Origin: Chitinophagaceae bacterium
GTDB taxonomy: Bacteria > Bacteroidota > Bacteroidia > Chitinophagales > Chitinophagaceae
Direction of reading: 5' to 3'
Assembly: GCA_024508725.1 (NCBI GenBank)
Contig: JANINS010000001.1
Coordinates: forward strand, 181,837-245,836
Length of the DNA stretch: 64,000 bases
Below, piece by piece: positions 60,417 to 64,000 of the stretch (its first letter is position 1; the number at the start of each line of letters is the position of its first letter). The notes under the pieces were generated by a model, which worked only from the letters and a program-made list of their open reading frames with translations, made no database searches and was not told the origin of the DNA. The translations under genes were made by a program, and so were the position numbers.

Positions 60417-61073
60417 TCAACTGTTGAGTTCATCGATGAACTTTTTTACCAGCTGCATATCTTTTACACCGGGTGAAGTTTCAAATCGGCTGTTAATGTC
60501 AACTGCAAAAAGATCTTTCGCCACTTTATCTCGCATAAATGCTTTTACATTTTGGGCATCGCCTGGTTCAATACCTCCGCTTAAAAAGAAAGGTTTGTTT
60601 ACTACTAAACCTTTTAATCGATTCCAATTGAACTTTCTTCCTGTACCGCCATACTGTGTTGCATCTTTTTTTTCTGTAACGCCAGTATCAAACATGAACA
60701 TATCGCAGCAGTTGTAATAATCTTTCGTCATCCATTCAACATGATCACCATCAGCGAAACGAAAAGCTTTGATCACCTGGATGTAGTTTGATATTCTTTC
60801 ACAGTGGTAAGGTGTTTCATCTCCATGCAGTTGCACCATGTCTAATCCAAATGCATCAACGGTATTCATCACCTCATCATATTTTGAATTAACGAATACA
60901 CCGATCTTATAAGGTTTTATTTTTTCAGCCTTCACATCTGCTGCTTTAAGAGCATGTTTCAAAACAAACCGTGGAGAAGGATGGTAGAAGATCATTCCGG
61001 CAAACTGAACACCCATATCACCTAACTGGTGCATTTGATCGATACTGGTAATGCCGCATACTTTAATTCTCAT
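60417..61073 (-). CDS. trpF: Phosphoribosylanthranilate isomerase
   Basis: TrpF isomerises phosphoribosylanthranilate to the deoxyribulose form. The 218-residue TIM barrel starts MRIKVCGITSIDQM (catalytic cysteine in KVCGI) and contains VQLHGDETPYHC, and the phosphate-binding FLSGGIEPGDAQNV. Size fits the family. Its start overlaps the trpC stop by four bases. Confidence 0.95.
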   Translation of the reverse strand: MRIKVCGITSIDQMHQLGDMGVQFAGMIFYHPSPRFVLKHALKAADVKAEKIKPYKIGVFVNSKYDEVMNTVDAFGLDMVQLHGDETPYHCERISNYIQVIKAFRFADGDHVEWMTKDYYNCCDMFMFDTGVTEKKDATQYGGTGRKFNWNRLKGLVVNKPFFLSGGIEPGDAQNVKAFMRDKVAKDLFAVDINSRFETSPGVKDMQLVKKFIDELNS

Positions 61074-61861
61074 AGCCTTGCTTTTAAGTCGTTTACAAAT
61101 TCAGCAAAGGCAATCGTTGGATCTGGTTGCTTCATAAAATTTTCGCCGATGAGAAAACCTTTGAATCCAGCAGCCTTCAAGGTAACGATTGTTTCAACAC
61201 CTGAGATACCACTTTCGGAGATTGCAATCTTTTCTGTTGGAATTTTATAGATGAGGTCGAGTGAAGTTTGAATGCTCACCTCGAAGGTTTTCAAATTTCT
61301 GTTGTTAACACCTACAAGATCAACTTCATCACATATATGCTCAAGCTCAGTTTCGTTATGAATCTCCAGGAGAACTTCTAATCCTAGTCTATTTGCTATT
61401 GAAGCAAATTTCTTTACCTCAGCAGGAGATAAACAAGCTGCGATCAACAAGATCACATCTGCTCCAATGCTTTTTGCTTCGAGTATCTGGTATTCATCAA
61501 CGATAAAATCTTTTCTAAGTATTGGAATTTGATTTTGCCTTGCATTAACCAAATCTTCGATTCTTCCACCGAAATAATTTTCATCAGTTAATACTGAAAG
61601 TCCGGAAGCACCGTGTTGGGCATAAGAAGCAGTAACATCTTCAACTGAGACTTTGTCGTTAATGATTCCCTTCGATGGAGACTTTCGTTTGAATTCAGCA
61701 ATGATTCCTGTCTTGAAGCTATCAAGGAGAGAATCTCTCAGTGAAAAACACCTTCTGCTGAATAAAGAAGAACGCTCTAATTCATCAGCAGAAACTTCTG
61801 CCTTCTTACTTCTTACCTCTGACTTTTTATGTGCTACAATCTCCGCTAAAATGTCTCTCAT
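61070..61861 (-). CDS. trpC: Indole-3-glycerol-phosphate synthase
   Basis: TrpC closes the indole ring to form indole-3-glycerol phosphate. The 263-residue TIM barrel has IAEFKRKSPSKGIIND, SVLTDENYFGGRIEDL, ILRKDFIVDEYQILEAKSIG (key part LRKDFIVDEYQ) and GVNNRNLKTFEVS in order, then AISESGISG near the phosphate site. It overlaps trpD upstream and trpF downstream by four bases each. Confidence 0.96.
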   Translation of the reverse strand: MRDILAEIVAHKKSEVRSKKAEVSADELERSSLFSRRCFSLRDSLLDSFKTGIIAEFKRKSPSKGIINDKVSVEDVTASYAQHGASGLSVLTDENYFGGRIEDLVNARQNQIPILRKDFIVDEYQILEAKSIGADVILLIAACLSPAEVKKFASIANRLGLEVLLEIHNETELEHICDEVDLVGVNNRNLKTFEVSIQTSLDLIYKIPTEKIAISESGISGVETIVTLKAAGFKGFLIGENFMKQPDPTIAFAEFVNDLKARL

Positions 61862-62850
61862 TGCAAACTGATCAGTTTTTGAAATGATTGATAGGCTTTA
61901 CCACTTTCAAGGCTTTCTATTGCAGCATTGAATGCATCATCATAATTCTTATAAGCACCGGTTTGTTCCAGGGCTACTGCTGCATTGGCAAATACTACAG
62001 CATTCTGAGCCCAGCTACCCTCTCCTTTTAGAATCTTACTAAAGATCTTTGATGCTTCTTCAACTGAACTGCCTCCATAGATGTCTGCAGCCTCAACTGT
62101 TCTTTTGCCAAGCTGTTCAGGTGTTTTGATAAATTCTCCCTGGTTATTGATCACTTTAGTATCGGCTGTAAGCGATATCTCATCGTATCCATCCAAACCA
62201 TGTACAATGGTGAACTTTGTATTTGATTGTTGCAATAGGTAATTATATATGCGAGCCATCTCAAGATTGTACACACCCACTACCTGGTAAGCAGGTGAAG
62301 CCGGATTCACCATTGGACCAAGCATGTTAAAGAATGTTCTGATACCAATATTCTTTCTGATCGGTGCAACCACTTTCAAAGCCGGATGAAAGAATGGTGC
62401 ATGGAGGAAACATATGTTTGATTCGTCGATCTCCTTTTTCAATTGATCACTGCTGTTCTTGAATTTATATCCAAGTTGTTCCATCACATTCGAAGCACCA
62501 CTGATAGATGTTGCTCCATAATTACCGTGTTTTGCCACTTTATGTCCGGCACCTGCAACAACAAAACATGACAGCGTAGAAATATTGAAAGTGTTCTTTC
62601 CATCTCCACCTGTTCCAACAATATCGATCACTTTATTTCCTTCCAGATCAACCATTACACACAGTTCGATCAAAGCATCTCTGAAACCTTTTAGTTCATC
62701 AATGGTGATGCTTCTCATCAGGTATACCGTCATGAAAGCTGTAATCTCATGCTCATTGCAAAGACCTTTACCGATATCCAGCAAAGCTTCTTTCGCCTCC
62801 TTATAGCTAAGTGACTTATGTTCAAATAATATCTGCAGTATCTTCTTCAT
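61858..62850 (-). CDS. trpD: Anthranilate phosphoribosyltransferase
   Basis: TrpD transfers phosphoribose from PRPP to anthranilate. The 330-residue protein has the PRPP motif GTGGDGKNTFNIST, KHGNYGATSISGASNVMEQL (key part KHGNYGATS) and PMVNPASPAYQVVGVY (key part GPMVNPA). It is complete. It follows trpG with one intervening base and overlaps trpC, in line with tight coupling. Confidence 0.96.
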   Translation of the reverse strand: MKKILQILFEHKSLSYKEAKEALLDIGKGLCNEHEITAFMTVYLMRSITIDELKGFRDALIELCVMVDLEGNKVIDIVGTGGDGKNTFNISTLSCFVVAGAGHKVAKHGNYGATSISGASNVMEQLGYKFKNSSDQLKKEIDESNICFLHAPFFHPALKVVAPIRKNIGIRTFFNMLGPMVNPASPAYQVVGVYNLEMARIYNYLLQQSNTKFTIVHGLDGYDEISLTADTKVINNQGEFIKTPEQLGKRTVEAADIYGGSSVEEASKIFSKILKGEGSWAQNAVVFANAAVALEQTGAYKNYDDAFNAAIESLESGKAYQSFQKLISLQ

Positions 62851-62851
62851 A

Positions 62852-63418
62852 TTATCTCTTCAACCAGTTTTCTAAGATCGTTTTTCCATCCGGAGTAAGT
62901 ACACTTTCAGGATGAAACTGAACTCCCGTTACTTCCAGATTTTTGTGTTGCAAAGCCATGATATAGTTGTTCTCATCTCTTGCAGTGATCTCAAGTTCAC
63001 CAGGAAAATTTTCTTCGCTGATCACCCAACTATGGTAACGACCAACTTTAATATTGGGTGGCAGATATTTAAAAATGGGAGCTTCATTTGAAACGGTACA
63101 GCTAGTTGAAATACCGTGAAAGACGGATGCAAGGTTGATCAGCTTTCCGCCAAAGGCTTCACCAATTGCCTGGTGACCCAAACACACTCCCAAAATAGAT
63201 TTTGTTGCCGCATATTCTTTTATCAATGGCAAAAGCAATCCTGCCTCTGAAGGAATGCCCGGACCAGGTGAAAGAATGATCTTATCGTAGTCTTTCACTT
63301 TTTCCAAAGCAATCTCATCATTCCTGTACACATCCACTTTTGAATGCGTGATGGCTTCAACCAAATGCACAAGATTGTAAGTAAAAGAATCGTAGTTATC
63401 GAAAATCAGGATTTTCAT
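62852..63418 (-). CDS. trpG: Anthranilate synthase glutamine amidotransferase subunit
   Basis: TrpG supplies ammonia from glutamine to TrpE. The 188-residue class I amidotransferase has the nucleophile C79 in ILGVCLGHQAIGEAFGG, the catalytic HPES in GVQFHPESVLTP and the N-terminal DNYDSFTYNLVH. It may also serve para-aminobenzoate synthesis, as dual-use TrpG proteins do. One base separates it from trpE upstream. Confidence 0.95.
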   Translation of the reverse strand: MKILIFDNYDSFTYNLVHLVEAITHSKVDVYRNDEIALEKVKDYDKIILSPGPGIPSEAGLLLPLIKEYAATKSILGVCLGHQAIGEAFGGKLINLASVFHGISTSCTVSNEAPIFKYLPPNIKVGRYHSWVISEENFPGELEITARDENNYIMALQHKNLEVTGVQFHPESVLTPDGKTILENWLKR

Positions 63419-63419
63419 C

Positions 63420-64000
63420 TTAAATGGTTTCTGCTAATTGAATGGCTTGTTTTAGTGCACCAAGCTTGTTGTTAACTTCTGTTAGTTCATTCGCCGGTTG
63501 CGAGTTTGCAACAACACCGGCTCCTGCCTGGTAATGCAAAGTGTTCTGTTTGCTCAAAAATGTTCTGATCATTATTGCATGATTGCAGCTTCCGTCAAAA
63601 CCCAAAAATCCGATACATCCTCCATAATAACTTCTTGGCGTGGGCTCGTAAAGATCGATCAGTTGTATGGCTTTATACTTTGGTGCGCCGCTTAATGTTC
63701 CTGCAGGAAAAGTTGCAGCCAACAAAGACAGTGAGTTTGTTCCCGCTTTTAATTTACCAACAACTTCACTTACTAAATGGATCACATGCGAATAATAATG
63801 TACCTGGCGATAGTAACTCACTTTTACATCTTCACACATCCTGCTAAGATCATTTCTTGCAAGATCTACCAGCATTACATGTTCTGCATTTTCTTTAGCA
63901 TCAGCCAACAATTGTTCGGAGAGATTTTTATCTTCTGCTTCATCACCTGTTCTTCGCACTGTTCCTGCTATCGGATGAACAACAGCTTTCCCATCTTTAA
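63420..64000 (-). CDS. trpE: Anthranilate synthase component I (5' end outside window)
   Basis: TrpE makes anthranilate from chorismate with ammonia from TrpG. Only the C-terminal part, about 193 residues, is in the window. It has HPIAGTVRRTGDEAEDKN, VDLARNDLSRMCEDVKV, LSGAPKYKAIQLIDLYEPTPR given by its key part SGAPKYKA, and YYGGCIGFLGFDGSCNHAIM in its key part GGCIGF. A GTG at 63957-63959 could pass for a start, but the frame and the family motif (IAGT) continue beyond it to base 64000. It is the first gene of trpEGDCFBA. Confidence 0.95.
   Translation of the reverse strand, partial: KDGKAVVHPIAGTVRRTGDEAEDKNLSEQLLADAKENAEHVMLVDLARNDLSRMCEDVKVSYYRQVHYYSHVIHLVSEVVGKLKAGTNSLSLLAATFPAGTLSGAPKYKAIQLIDLYEPTPRSYYGGCIGFLGFDGSCNHAIMIRTFLSKQNTLHYQAGAGVVANSQPANELTEVNNKLGALKQAIQLAETI

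Noticed and set aside
63420-63959. Complete gene starting at the GTG at 63957-63959
   Set aside because: The frame and TrpE motif HPIAGT continue upstream to base 64000; it is a truncated trpE.
1-64000. tRNA, rRNA, prophage, transposase or restriction-modification genes
   Set aside because: I looked through every gap over 70 bases and the gene list and found no support.

Overview
The window looks like a chromosomal segment of a Bacteroidota bacterium, most likely of the Chitinophagaceae/Sphingobacteriia type. The evidence is type IX secretion (T9SS) material (two C-terminal sorting-domain proteins, a PorP/SprF protein next to a giant PKD-repeat protein with a gliding-type C-terminus, a PorD/DUF4835 protein, a GldM-C-like protein), several exact or near-exact TTTG-N19/20-TAnnTTTG promoters, the Bacteroidetes-type Rpb6-like omega subunit, and futalosine-pathway menaquinone genes. 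Coding density is high and the base composition is even. I see no transposase, integrase, phage, CRISPR or tRNA/rRNA gene, so this is core chromosome rather than an island.

Layout. 1-3.1 kb: GTP cyclohydrolase I (cut by the window edge), two tandem 6-pyruvoyl-tetrahydropterin synthase paralogues, then divergent mqnB-mqnD. 3.1-8.4 kb: LOG-family protein; a + strand run of Na+/solute symporter, O-methyltransferase, LysM glucosaminidase and hypoxanthine phosphoribosyltransferase; YitT. 8.5-11.8 kb: dnaJ, grpE and a divergent RlmI-type methyltransferase, bracketed by two inverted copies of a composite intergenic repeat. 12-24 kb: secreted and surface proteins, peroxiredoxin, aquaporin, PorP/SprF plus a 15-PKD-domain protein, a lipocalin-like lipoprotein, M32 carboxypeptidase. 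24-28 kb: two NarL-type response regulators, an unknown 134-residue protein and a split sensor/kinase pair. 28-30 kb: 3-oxoacid CoA-transferase subunits with an unknown gene between them. 30-36 kb: the operon bamD-rpoZ-coaBC-porD-DUF4296, then an OmpA-like porin. 36-46 kb: polyprenyl synthase and recJ, htpG, DinB, a Cys/Met PLP enzyme, a GNAT acetyltransferase, elongation factor P, a thioredoxin-like protein, malate dehydrogenase. 46-56 kb: GldM-C-like protein, GT9 glycosyltransferase, two tandem MFS carriers, DedA, a dicarboxylate symporter, two APC permeases. 56-64 kb: secreted caspase-like protease and the trp operon transcribed trpE-G-D-C-F-B-A, with trpE cut by the window edge.

The most interesting non-coding signal is a modular family of short intergenic repeats. 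A unit of about 50 bp (core GTACAAGAGTGCGACGCAAC and variants) occurs at least 11 times in both orientations. It is attached to several different palindromic cores, and in one case it forms the terminator hairpin of dnaJ. Other points worth a second look are an elongation factor P carrying arginine at position 32 instead of the usual lysine, a secreted 110-residue protein that is little more than a T9SS sorting domain, a sensor/kinase pair split into two coupled genes, and two adjacent membrane proteins (DedA and a DAACS carrier) that each carry an extra Ig-like N-terminal region.
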